Source: Kingdonia uniflora
Taxonomy: Eukaryota > Streptophyta > Magnoliopsida > Ranunculales > Circaeasteraceae
Reading direction: 5' to 3'
Assembly: GCA_014058105.1 (NCBI GenBank)
Contig: JACGCM010000698.1
Coordinates: 248,001-312,000 of the forward strand
Length of the DNA: 64,000 bases
Shown here one piece after another: positions 37,308 to 47,449 of the stretch; positions within the stretch are counted from its first letter, which is position 1, and each line of letters begins with the position of its first letter. The notes below the pieces were generated by a model, which was not told the DNA's origin, did no database searches, and saw nothing but the letters and a program-made list of their open reading frames with translations. Both the position numbers and the translations under genes were made by a program.

Positions 37308-38061
37308 TGTAGTAGCTTACTTGCAACCTTCAAGCCCAAGCCAAACATTTGAAGTCTACATCGAAGCCTACTTGATAGCTCGAAGCCTAATAAGTCCATT
37401 GTCAAGCCCTTCAAGACTATACGGACATTCGACAATAAACAGGCTTTGACGTCGAAGGAAGATACGTTAGTGCATGAGCTCCACATTAGCGCCTGAAACA
37501 TTTTAACCATAGTTGCACATGGTCGAAGGTAGACATGCTAGACAGGCAGGTCAAAAAATAGAATGGTGGGCACGTCGCTCGACAACTGCAGTACCAGAAC
37601 AAACAACGGCCACAGTGTTAGAGCAAATAGAAAATTGGCTACAGTGTCAGAACTGACAGTTTTGACGTCAGAACCGCCTTCGGGTACAAGTCAGTTATCC
37701 CCCCCGGAGAATGCACTTGTAATTTGACCTCCCTTGGTGATTCAACCCTTCCTATGTTCTATAAATTGGAGGTTGGGGGAACCAAAGAAGGGTTACAAAA
37801 TCTCTCCCTTGATCCCTCAGAGATTTCCTTCGATCACCCTGAAAATCACACTGTACTCAAAACTTTGACTCTTTGACAGTTATATCAGTACTCTTAATAA
37901 TTCTCATCTAAGGTTGTGAAGTGTCTCATTCTAGGCCTCCGCGCAAGTATATTGTTTGTAGATTCTTCGTATTATTGGTTATATGCATGAGCCCTTTGAT
38001 AGTGGAAAATTTTCTTGGTGTAAGAGCTAACTTCTCCCCCTTACGAAGTTAGGCCCCTACA
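37308..38061 (+). repeat. Element C 3' LTR
   Basis: About 754 bp from TGTAGTAGC to CCCCTACA. Positions 37605-38061 match the 5' copy at 25614-26064. The first 297 bp have no partner in the 5' copy. The start is inferred from the purine tract and the TG. Confidence 0.75.
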
Positions 38062-38095
38062 AGCTAAGTCTGGATCCCAGAATTAGGCTATTACA
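38062..38095 (+). repeat. Element A 3' LTR, displaced tail
   Basis: AGCTAAGTCTGGATCCCAGA and the following ATTAGGCTATTACA match 1920-1954 of the 5' LTR of A. The fragment sits directly after the end of element C and completes the LTR that stops at 25617. Confidence 0.85.
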
Positions 38096-38100
38096 ATAGC

Positions 38101-38718
38101 CGTAATGGCCTAATTCTGTAACCTCGAGGTGGCTTGGAATTAGCTCTTACACTAATGTACCTATGATAAAAATCTAAATAAAAGGCAAGAAATAACGCAG
38201 GTATTTAACGTCAAAAACCTATAATTAGGTAAATATACCATGACCTCGAGCTGAGAATTTTTATAATAGTGACGTCTTATTACCTGCGGCTGATATCTTA
38301 TTACAAGTGATCTCTTGACTTAGAAATACTAGATCTTATGAATAAGAAGTTTAAAGTTTTGAGAATCTAGAAAATATAGTTTCTAGGTGATTTATCTTAT
38401 AATTTTTTGGTCATTGTCTCTTCGGGAACTTCTTCTTTATATAGGCCTTATCCACAGTTATTTATCGTGTTGAAGTACGTTCTTCAAATAATGTGTCTAG
38501 TGGTAGTTGACTGAATAACTGTTGAGTTCGTAAGAGACAGGTGGCTTTGACTTATTCAGGGATTTTTGATTGAGCTCGACCCACGCTATTCATCAGTTTA
38601 TAGAGTAGGTGGTAATATAGACTAAAAGAGTCATGTGGAGAATGCGTGGATCTGTCATGGAGATAGTTTGAGCTGGAGATAGCTCGATTTAGGTAAGATC
38701 GAGGGGTAAGCCCCTACA
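38101..38718 (-). repeat. Element D 3' LTR
   Basis: 618 bp. On the minus strand it starts TGTAGGGGCTTACCCC at 38718 and ends GAATTAGGCCATTACG, the final CA changed. It matches the LTR of element E (57733-58349) in inverted orientation throughout, at about 80% by eye. On the minus strand CTATATAAAGAAG near 38440 is a good TATA box, kept in E as CTATATAAAGAAA. Confidence 0.85.
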
Positions 38719-38731
38719 ATTGCCCCCTCGT
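38719..38731 (-). other. Element D polypurine tract
   Basis: On the minus strand CGAGGGGGCAAT ends directly at the TGTAGGGG start of the LTR. Confidence 0.8.
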
Positions 38732-39704
38732 AATCAAAGTCGCGAGTGGCTTTGGTTGAGAAAGAATTTTTGGGTATATCGATATTCAGGTTGGAAATTT
38801 GAATAATGAAAGAAGTAATGATGGTGTTTGACTGCATGAAAACTACGCGTGTTATGGGGGGATGTACGTGTATTGAATGTTTGATGGGACTATTGATGTA
38901 CGCGATGGTTGGGGTTTGAAGAGTTTCATTTATATTGAATGATGACGCTTCAGAAAATGTTCCTGCACAATAAATGTAGGGTAATATAAATAGTATCTGT
39001 ACCAAGGTGTCTGGCAAAGTACGTTTGTTTTATTGTAATATTCTCTTAAATTATTGAAGATGGTGAAGGCCCGTAGAATAGTTCTTGAGGAGAGAATTGC
39101 TTATGAAATGCAGAGGTTGAAGCTAAAGTAGTTTAGGGATCAATCATTAGAGAATCCGACTCCTGTTCCTGTTCCTCTGACATATTAAGGAATACCGGAA
39201 AATAAAGTGGCAGAAGTTGAGGAAGAGTTTTACTGCAGATGGGGGTTTTACCACGTTGTCTTGATAGGCGAGCAATATTGGGTTTGTCTCTGCATTCTTG
39301 TGAAAGACATAGATTAGGAGATAGATGAAAGAATAGGCGTGAATGCGATGTAGTTGCGCTGATGTCTTACGGTCGAATGGATTCTATGGTTGGGCCCTCT
39401 TTATCTTTAGCAACTCTGCTAGGGTGGTGGTTATCGAAGAGGCGGTGATGGCAGTGGAGGAGGAAGATAGTGAATGGAAGTCTGCTTCTGCACTTCCATC
39501 ACTACTTTATCCTGAGAAGACTTTTAGTTTGTAGAGTTGGTTCAAGCACTGATTCTCCTGCTTTCATAGTTTCCATTTGAAGTTCGTCTGAAGTTCGACC
39601 AAACTCATGGGAGGGTGGATACTCGTTGTTTCCAATGTCTGCCTTGCTTTAGGGTGAAAAATTATTGAAGTAGAACGAACTGAAGGATTTGATGTTTCAG
39701 AGTG

Positions 39705-39815
39705 CCAGAAAGACTTGTTAACTGTAAAAGCACTTGAAAAACTTGTTATCTGTAAAGTACATGATGTTGAGTACTTGACAGACTTATTATCTGTAAAAGC
39801 ACTTGAAAAACTTGA
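39705..39815 (+). repeat. Short direct repeats in first gap of D antisense gene
   Basis: The phrase AGACTTGTTAACTGTAAAAG and close variants recur with a period of about 69 bp (39711 and 39780) and a half-period. The same phrases occur in inverted orientation in E (56640-56790), so the repeat predates the split of the two copies. Confidence 0.6.
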
Positions 39816-40213
39816 TTCGAGATGAATGAAATTTAATTGTCCAAACTCTATGTTGATTTAGAATAGAATAACTCTTGAAATCAAGCTTTATGATATAAAA
39901 ACTTTCGAATATTGTATGAATGCATGAGATCAGAAGGTACATTTTTTATTTTTTATTTTTTATTATAATCGAATTGTAGAAATTTGTTTGTAAAGTAAAA
40001 ATATTTTTGTAAGTTTCAAATTTGATTTGACCTATATGCTTAAATTACGGGGGTGAGTAAAGTATAAAAGTTTCAGAATGAGAAATCGATCTCTTAGAAG
40101 TAATTTTAGAATATAAGATTGGAAAGGATAAACTCGACTTGGAATAGGAAATGATAGAGGTTGATAGTGAGAGATATGTTCAAATAACTTTTCTCAAGAT
40201 TTCATGGTTTCAA

Positions 40214-40225
40214 ATTATGAGATAA
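40214..40225 (+). repeat. 12-bp target-site duplication, left copy
   Basis: ATTATGAGATAA, identical to 41398-41409. The matching place in element E (minus strand, near 56270) has one related copy (TTACGAGATAA), which serves as the empty site. Confidence 0.85.
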
Positions 40226-40329
40226 ATCTTTCAAATTGCAGGTGGTAAAAGAACTTTTGGTCAACTGTAAAATGGGGAACGCTCCATCCATTTGTAGTTG
40301 GGAATGGAATTATCCAAACATCAGAGAGG

Positions 40330-40994
40330 TTAAGTCGTGCTGTGATGGCTCATCTTTGGGTAACACTAGACCATTTGGATTGGAGTTATATATAGAGACT
40401 GGGAGGGTAGAGTTTTGGGCACACTCAGTAAAGTATTGGGTTTCACCAATAACTACCTGGCAAAAGTTCAAGCTATCGTAGACGGGGTGAAACAAGAAAT
40501 ACATAGAGGATGGACAACTTTGTGGATAGTACCGGACTCCTCAGCAACTGTCAAAGCTTTTCTTTTAAGTAAGGTACCCTGGAAGTTCCAAATCAAGTAG
40601 AGTAACCTACTCACATCCATACAAGTAATCTGCTTCAACTCAATATTAAGAGAAGCAAATTTCTCAGCAGACACCACAGCTAAGAGAGGATCCAGAGTTG
40701 ACCCACCTTTTGAGGAATGGGCTGAGGGAAGACTTGTGGATAGTGCCAAACTCCTCAACAACTATCAAAGCTTTTCTTTTAAGTAAGGTACCCTGGAAGT
40801 TCCAAAGCAAGTGGAGGAACCTACTCAGATCTATAGAAGCAATCCGCTTCAACTCAATATGGAGAGAAGAAAATTTCTCAGCAGACACCACAGCTAATAG
40901 AGGATCCAGAGTTGACCCACCTTTTGAGGAATGGGCTGAGGGAAGATTAGATTTTTTGACACGGATTGAAGATCCTCATTCTGAATACTTCTAG
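40330..40994 (+). pseudogene. Plant LINE RNase H domain, with internal duplication
   Basis: The text VKSCCDGSSLGNT, then RDWEGRVLGTLSKVLGFTNN, YLAKVQAIVDGV, HRGWTTLWIVPDSSATVKAF, SADTTAKRGSRVDPPFEEW and EGRLDFLTRIEDPHSEYF is the pattern of the RNase H at the C-terminus of plant non-LTR retrotransposons. The first Asp (CCDGSS) and the Asp of PDSS are present. The catalytic Glu of AE.QAI has become Lys (AAA), a G to A change. The second half is duplicated in tandem (40521-40734 and 40735-40948), and frames shift between the parts. Confidence 0.8.
40521..40948 (+). repeat. 214-bp tandem duplication, two units
   Basis: TGTGGATAGTACCGG at 40521 and TGTGGATAGTGCCAA at 40735 start two units that run through AAGCTTTTCTTTTAAGTAAG and GAGGATCCAGAGTTGACCC. 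The units differ by many substitutions, so the duplication is not recent. Confidence 0.9.
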
Positions 40995-41009
40995 TTTCGC
41001 TGAAATTGA

Positions 41010-41270
41010 TGTTTTATTCGAATAGTACTTCTCCTGTTCGATTACAAAATTTCCTGAGGGATTTTATTCGAATAGAAGTTTTTATGTTCGAATAAACTCT
41101 TCCTGAGTGATTGTATTCGAATATAATTTTCTCTATCAAATACATTCTGGACTGAATGTTTTTTATTCGAATAGAATCTTCTCTGTTCGAATACATTTCA
41201 GTCTATGAGGCTTTATTCAAATAGACTGATAATCTATTCGAATACACTTATATTCGAATAAACTTTTTGT
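41010..41270. repeat. TATTCGAATA palindrome array
   Basis: At least ten copies of the self-complementary TATTCGAATA or half-degenerate forms (TGTTCGAATA, TTATTCAAATAG) occur, about 20-35 bp apart and joined by AGAA..TTTTCT-type text. It resembles the TTCGAA clusters in the LTRs of element B in design, but the flanking bases differ. Confidence 0.75.
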
Positions 41271-41397
41271 CTGTTTGAACAGTACGTGCTTCAGCTTCAT
41301 TTTTGCAAATTTAGGGGTTGTTTTGTCCCTGTTTCGTAATTTTCTTGTACTTATGATCCCGCTTATATAAAATTCTAAAGTTTGTGCTAAAATTAAT

Positions 41398-41409
41398 ATT
41401 ATGAGATAA
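41398..41409 (+). repeat. 12-bp target-site duplication, right copy
   Basis: ATTATGAGATAA, identical to 40214-40225. Confidence 0.85.
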
Positions 41410-44400
41410 TAGGATTATATTACGAGTTGTGGAGAATTGGTAGTAAAAATGTATACATAAGGGGAGAATAAATTATAAGTATGGGTGGGAAATAAGAATG
41501 GCTTGGACTTGATCTAAGAGAATTTGTTATGCCGCTGAGGGGCAGTTTGCGATAAAATTAGCTGAAGTGTGTAAGGAAATTTTTAGATTGTTAGATTATA
41601 ACACAGTGTTTCCTGCGAGAGAAGTGCAACGAGAAGGTTTAGATGGGATTGGGAGGGAACGTGAGTATGAACGTCGCTTTATGAAGAGATGTTCTGAGAA
41701 ATTGATTTGGATCCAGCAGCTCAAAAAGTTTATGTGAGAGAGCTTACTGTGGAAGAGATCGAATTGGAATTTATGAGGATTGTTGGAGGATATTTGATCG
41801 GATGTGGTTCCCCAGTTCATCAAGGTTGTTTTAGGTGTAATTATATGTGAAGAAAAGAAAAAGAATAAAAGTAGGAGTAGAATGCATGCATGTAATCATA
41901 TGAGTTTGAATTATTTCAAAGAAGTGGAATGGGAATAAAAGTTAAATAGATTCTTTATTGTTGAGAATGCAGCTTGTAACTATTGTAAAAAATGAATTTT
42001 AAAATATTTGAAATTTGGTTATTGAAAATTTGTTAGGCGAGCTTCAAAAATGATGTCATTATTACTATAAGTAGAAGAAGCAAGCATAGAAAACACTGGG
42101 AGATCCTAAATTTTCCCCTTGTGTAAAAGCTATAAAAACCCAATTACGTGTAAGCGTGAGTCATCATGAGTGTGGTTAGGTCAGAGGGAGATATGGAAAA
42201 GAGAGATAAAAATAGATTAAAATATAATGTAAACGGCAATGATAGGAAAGCGTTTTCACCAAAAGGGCACAAGACATCTGACATGGATAGTAGACGTGAT
42301 GCCTCAGTTCCAAAACCGAGGACGGATCATACGAGGCTCAATAACTGCCATCAGTTAGAGAGAGAAAATACAAATACTACTTTATTTTCGTCCTTCAAAC
42401 GTTTCTCAACTTCTAAAAACTTGAAGAATAGTGTGAGGGGAAGGAAGAAGAAAGGAAAAATAGCAGAGAAATTCGTGAGGAGTTAATCGAAAGTGATCAA
42501 CAGTCAAAGTGTGAGAGAGTTGCTGAACTGAGTCACGAAGGCGGTTATACAGCGGTGTTGTGAGGGAAAGATTCGGCACTGCCACGGATTCGTATTCCTG
42601 TATAGAAAGTTAGTAGAGAATTTATGTTGCACGTATGTGTTTTTTGAACATCATATTTATTATTTAGGCAAATCTAAAAATTACTATTTATAGTAATCTC
42701 TGAAAGCCCATGCGGTATATAATGTATGAAAGATATTTGTATGCGAATGATGTATATGCAAAAGATAATGATAGATACCCGAACCTTTATGTAGGTTGAT
42801 CGTGAGGAGAGTTTGTGTAGGATAAAAATCCATTTCTGTAGTTGACATGGTGAGTTCTCCTGTAAATGTGGCATTGACCTCAGGTCGGTCGGTTGAGTCT
42901 GAGACATAAATGTCTAAAAGTGAGGAAGAAATAGGTGTTTCCCTGGAAGATTGGTACCCTTTCCTCCTCGCTCAGATGTATTTATAAAGTTTTGTAAAGC
43001 CAAGGCTTCTTTAGGAGGTAGATGGGGGTAACTGTATAGAATTCGCCGATAAGCAATTTAGGGTTTGCACTGTAGCAACGAGAACAAAATATTTTCATTT
43101 ATTGGCTGATCTGGCGAAGGAGAAATGAGATAGGTGTATAGAAGAATTTGTCTCTTTGGAATATTTCGATGTGAATGTTTAGAGTAAAATTTATGAGGGA
43201 TTTTTATATTACCTGCCTCAGTCAGAGTATGGGTTGAGTCTTCCCCTTAGCAATCTGGCGAAAGGAATTATTAATCTCATCGGGGCATGTCCCGTTTAGA
43301 TGAACGGGAACATGTGGGAGGTGATAAGTATTTATGAATCTCATAATTCACGGTGGGAAGGTGATGGGAGATGGAGGAGGATATCCTCTAAGGATGTTTG
43401 GCCATTTTATGGGGTAAAAACCTTTTTTGTAAGTGGAGGGGCATATTTCTTTGTGAACTCAACTCGGCCTCGCTCCTTCGATCTAAACTCAGCAGGTCGA
43501 CCATGGAATGATAATGTGATATGGGTGAAGGTTGATTGCCTTCAGAGAAATGATGAAGAACCCTTGGAACTTTTTTTTAGCATTCTAAAACAAAATAATT
43601 ATAACAATGTATAATATATGAGATTGATAGTTGAAATTTGAATTGTACTCTGCTGATGAAAATGTTTTGTGAATGACAGCTCCAAAATCTCGTTGGTGAG
43701 GAAAGAGTCATTGTTGGATATAGTTGCTCAAGAAGAGACAGAGCTCGGGGTTGTGATAGAAGAACTTGGCATTATCAAGAAGAAGCGTGTTAACTGTCGT
43801 GTCGAAAAAGTTCAAAAATCTCAGTTGACGAGGCTAATGATGAGTACTGATGGTAGTAAGAAGAAGGGAACTGATGGAGAAAGGCGAGCCAGCTCTTCCA
43901 AGCCCCCTGGAGTGGACAGTACAGGGTTACCTGAGTCTACTAGGTTGATAAAATTAGCTCGAACGTTTACCAAGAAGCAAATGCTGAAGCGTCCTTCGAC
44001 CTCTATAGCCACGGGAAGTGGTAAGGCTGTGAAAAAGAGAAGGTTTGAACCTTCTGAGATGTCAGGGATAAAAATCATAAAAGATCAACTTGTTGTGAAA
44101 GACAATTTGAAAGTGGTGGAGGAAAATGCCAGGTTGGCTGCTCTTCACGGGGAGGAGGAGATGAGCAATATGGTAGGTTCATATGTTCGAGTATGTATTG
44201 TGATGGCTTTGGTATTAGGATTCGAGCTAATCAATGAGGTCGATTTGTTTATTTTTTATAGGCTGCTTGTTTGATGAAAGGAATATGCCTTGGGATTGAG
44301 GAGGAGAGAGTTGAGCTAAAGAGGAAGAAGGTTGAGCTTGAAAGGAACGCAACTCGATTGAAAATAGATCTTTTCAAGGAGGGAAAATAAATGGAGGCTT

Positions 44401-44639
44401 TGAAGGCTTCGCAAGTGGTAGAGATCAACAATCTACATGCAGAAGCAGGAACAAATTTGGTAGAGGTAGTAGCTGAGTGTGACAGACTCGGGCGCCACCT
44501 TGTGTCAAAAGGATATTTTGAGGGTGAGGTTGATGCCATTAGGGAAGACACCTATGTGGAGGAGGAAGATGAAGAGATTGATGATATTTTTATTTGTGTT
44601 GTTGATGGCCTTGACAGTATTTATCTTTAAACGATGAGA

Positions 44640-45240
44640 GACAACCAAGTTGATGACAATGATCATCCAGAAAGGGAAACTGAGAAGGTAGAGTAGTGCG
44701 ATGGTTTTGTGATTGTATGAATATGTTGGAATATTTGTAAACTGATTGGATATTTTATGTTAGATAGAATTCTATAGACTAAGTTTCTTTTATAAACCAT
44801 GTTATAGAAACTTAAGAACACATGCCTCAAAATTAAAGATTTAAAGGCAAAGCTTACTAAGGAGAGAGACGCCTCTGTTGATTTTACAAATGAAGCTTCA
44901 GGCTAAAACATAGCAAAAAATATTTCATTTGTATGTTTCATTAGTATAGAGCTACAAAGTAATAGATGGAGCGTAGAGATGAACCAAATACCTGTTATCG
45001 ACATAGGGGCAATGGTACTGAATTGTCATACAGGAAATATCGAAGTATTGACAGATTTAAAATATAGAGAATGTGTACCTTGGACTTGGAGGTATGTGTT
45101 ATGGAGCATCCATCTGAGATTGTACTTCGACGTTAAGTTTAAAAGTAGTCTTACACGGTAGATGTCAAAAAATAAATATTATGTTTGAAATGAGTCATAT
45201 ATGGTGACTGAGTGTTCTGATTCAAATTTGATATAATGTA
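44640..45240 (+). other. Gap inside element D antisense gene
   Basis: AT-rich sequence between coiled-coil pieces. A coding-like fragment (KLKNTCLKIKDLKAKLTKER) appears near 44810-44870. The rest looks like intron or decayed sequence. Confidence 0.4.
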
Positions 45241-46804
45241 TATGTAATGTGCAGGTCAAATTGGAGTTAGCTCACTTGCGCGAAGGTGATGCATGCCAAT
45301 GTAACCAAGAATTTATAGAGGAGTTTGACAAGATGAGTGTGGCAAATAAAGATAGAGAAGATCAACACGTAAAGGTACACTTTAAGTTTGTAATGCAACA
45401 TAGACTACTGTCGTCCTAACTCGCCAAATCGTGGAGAAGGATGCCGAAATTGAGAAAGGGCAAAAAGGGCTCATGGCGTTAAAGATCATGCAGCAAAACT
45501 CAAAAGCCAGAATGAACCATTGATGGTAAAGAGTCAGGAAGCTGACAAGGCTTGTTACCGTATACTGGCACTAGAAAGATCGGAGGAAAGTTTAAATCGA
45601 TCTGTAGCAAGTTTGAAGAATGATTTGATCAAGACAAGTGACAATTAAGAGCAAACTCGATCTGATCTAACGAATAGCAGGAGCGAGCTGGAGCGATTGA
45701 AGAGGAAACTGGCTGATAAAGATACCAAGATGAAGAGAGCTCGAGACGATCTATCTTCATCTGAAGTTCCAGTGGAACAATTGTTTGCAGCTTTACCTAC
45801 TAAAGATTTTGAATTTTAGACGATGCAGCCCAAGTGTGATGAGTTGAACGAAAGAGTGGCACAATTGAAGACCGAATTGGCGCAGGCCAATTTAAGTATT
45901 AGACATGCCGAGGCCAGAAAGTGCTTAGGGAAGAATAAAAATGATGCCATGGTCTCCCTTGCGCAAGGAGATGTAGTTAGCCTATCAGGTCGAATAAGAG
46001 AGCTGGAGGGAGATGTCGCTCGTATTCAAGGTCATGTGCAAAAGTGAGTTGAGTGGTTAAGGGAGAGTAAAAGGAAGCAGGATGCTGCTCTTTCCAGGGA
46101 ATAAGGGTTAGAGTGGAGTATCAGAGAGAAGGATATTTTTAGACAGAAGAAAGATGAAATGTTACAATAGATTCCGGAAGTGGAAGAACTGAATAGGGCG
46201 ATTAAGGTACTTCGTTTTCAGGTGGCCAATTTGGAAGTGATTAATCGAGCTAAATCAGCAAAAGTTGACAAAAAATTAGAAGAGAACATTGCTTTCACAG
46301 TTGGGTAGATAGGGAAATAGCATGGCTAAAAGAACGGTATATGTGGTCTGAAGAAAGCCTTCAGAAGGCTAAAACGAATTTATCTAGGTCGGTTGTAACC
46401 GAAGCTTCGCACTTAGAAAAGTTGAGGGTCGTCATTGCCTATTTTGTAGAGAAGGTAAAAAGGATTCAGTCAGAAAGAAATACCTTTTTCAACATTTTGT
46501 AAGATAGGGTATGTATTTTCAGAGCTGATCTAGGTCGAGGAAATTATATGTAGTACATTGAAATGGATCTAAACCCTCGACCTGCTGAATTGATAGAGCA
46601 TGGCAGGATTATTGTGACTGCTCGAGCTCAAAAACTTTTGGCTGATCGACCTCCTATTACAGGGGGGAACTCAACAATTTATGGTTGACTGATCTCTTGT
46701 TTCTGGGGAAAGCGTAGCTGACATTCCAAAAGAAAAAAAGGATCTATTGTAGAGGTTGTATGTGAGACCTGAAATAAAAAGTAGTTGTTACAGAAAATTA
46801 GAGA

Positions 46805-47285
46805 GATGAAAGCTAGAATTACCTTTGCTTTATCTTATGTGTGTTAGAGTCTTTGATGTAAAACAACTGTTACCTTAGTTTTAATCACAGAGATTTAGTT
46901 GAGTAAGCCAAACCAAGTGTTATCCTTGATTTAACTGGTATGATGTTGCAGTCATATTGAGGTAGATGAAAGCTAGTTTTACCTTTGCTTTATCTTATGT
47001 CAAGTAGAGTCTTTGATGTAAAAAAAGTGTTACCTTAGTTTTAATCGCCAGATATTTAGTAGAGTCAGCCAAACTAAGTGTTATCCTTAATTTAACCGGT
47101 ATGATGTCGTAGCCATATTGAGGTAGATGAAAGCTAGTTTTACCTTTGTTTTATCATATGTCTGGTAGAGTCTTTGATGTAAAACAAGTGTTTCCCTAGT
47201 TTTAATTACAAAATTTAGTAGAGTCAGCCAAACCAAGTGTTATCCATGATTTAACTGGAATAGAGGTCGATTGAAAGCTAGTATT
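46805..47285 (+). repeat. 160-bp minisatellite of element D, three units and a part
   Basis: Units begin GATGAAAGCTAG at 46805, 46965 and 47126, with a shorter one at 47269. Each carries TACCTTTGCTTTATCTTATG, GTAGAGTCTTTGATGTAAAA and CAGCCAAACCAAGTGTTATC. It lies between the end of the antisense gene and the end of the integrase. The same unit is in E, inverted. Confidence 0.9.
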
Positions 47286-47449
47286 ATTTATGCTTTAATT
47301 TATATCTTGTCTACGAAGTATAAAGATGCATGGGAGAAAATTGAAACTTGTAAGTTTCACTGAATAGAAATGGATTTACATTGGATGGAGATGAAAATTA
47401 CACTTTTGGAATAGAAAAAACGATAATTTAAAATAAAATAGTGAGCGAC
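47286..47449 (-). other. Element D spacer between minisatellite and pol end
   Basis: AT-rich non-coding sequence that matches 50145-50310 of element E in inverted orientation. Confidence 0.6.

Larger units (their letters stand above)
25618..38061 (+). mobile_element. Element C: Tat-type retrotransposon inserted in the 3' LTR of element A
   Basis: A second Tat element in the same orientation as A, in the order truncated 5' LTR, primer site, gag, protease, RT, RNase H, second RNase H, integrase, antisense gene, polypurine tract, 3' LTR. Its insertion point is exact: A's LTR stops at GTGTAAAGGC and resumes as GCTAAGTCTGG after C. It uses more C/G-rich codons in gag than A does, and its pol is more decayed. 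All coding regions are broken. Confidence 0.85.
1247..38095 (+). mobile_element. Element A: Tat-type Ty3/gypsy retrotransposon, host of two nested insertions
   Basis: This is a complete but dead element in the order LTR, primer site, gag, protease, RT, RNase H, second RNase H, integrase, minisatellite, antisense gene, polypurine tract, LTR. The second (archaeal-type) RNase H and the antisense gene place it in the Tat lineage. It is cut by element B at 5713-15586 and by element C at about 25618-38061. Without those insertions it would be about 14.5 kb. Its two LTRs look roughly 85-90% alike by eye, so the insertion is old. No matching target duplication is visible: the left flank reads GTTTA and the right flank ATAGC. 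Confidence 0.85.
40226..41397 (+). mobile_element. LINE-derived insertion (5'-truncated) in element D
   Basis: 1172 bp present in D and absent from the matching place in E, flanked by a perfect 12-bp direct repeat. It carries a LINE-type RNase H fragment at 40330-40994 and a TTCGAA palindrome array at 41010-41270. The long target duplication and 5' truncation fit LINE target-primed insertion. No poly(A) tail is visible at the 3' end, which is against a standard LINE and leaves the origin of the 3' part open. Confidence 0.7.
39060..46690 (+). pseudogene. Element D antisense gene: gypsy-type transposon domain plus coiled coil, broken
   Basis: It is antisense to D's pol. Pieces in order are an N-terminus at 39060-39350 (MVKARRIVLEERIAYEMQRL), a second part at 41500-41830 (ENLLCR, LLDYNTVFPAREVQREGLD), a Ser/basic part at 42166-42486 (DASVPKPRTDHTRLNNCHQL, then SSFKRFSTSKNLKN), and a domain at 42940-43614 (IKFCKAKASLGGRWG, then LPLSNLAKGIINLIGACP, then PWNDNVIWVKVDCL) resembling the 'putative gypsy type transposon' family. 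An NLS-like stretch with KKKGTDGERR and KAVKKRRFEPSEMSG lies at 43850-44070. Coiled-coil segments run over 44270-44620 and 45250-46300 (CDELNERVAQLKTELAQANL). The C-terminal motif is AELIEHGRIIVTARAQ near 46590. It is paralogous to the E gene piece by piece. Long gaps between pieces suggest introns. A LINE-derived insertion lies at 40226-41397. Confidence 0.7.

Noticed and set aside
42600..43300. A separate gene of unknown kind on the plus strand of D
   Set aside because: Comparison with the minus strand at 54100-54850 shows it is the middle part of the antisense gene, so no separate call is needed.
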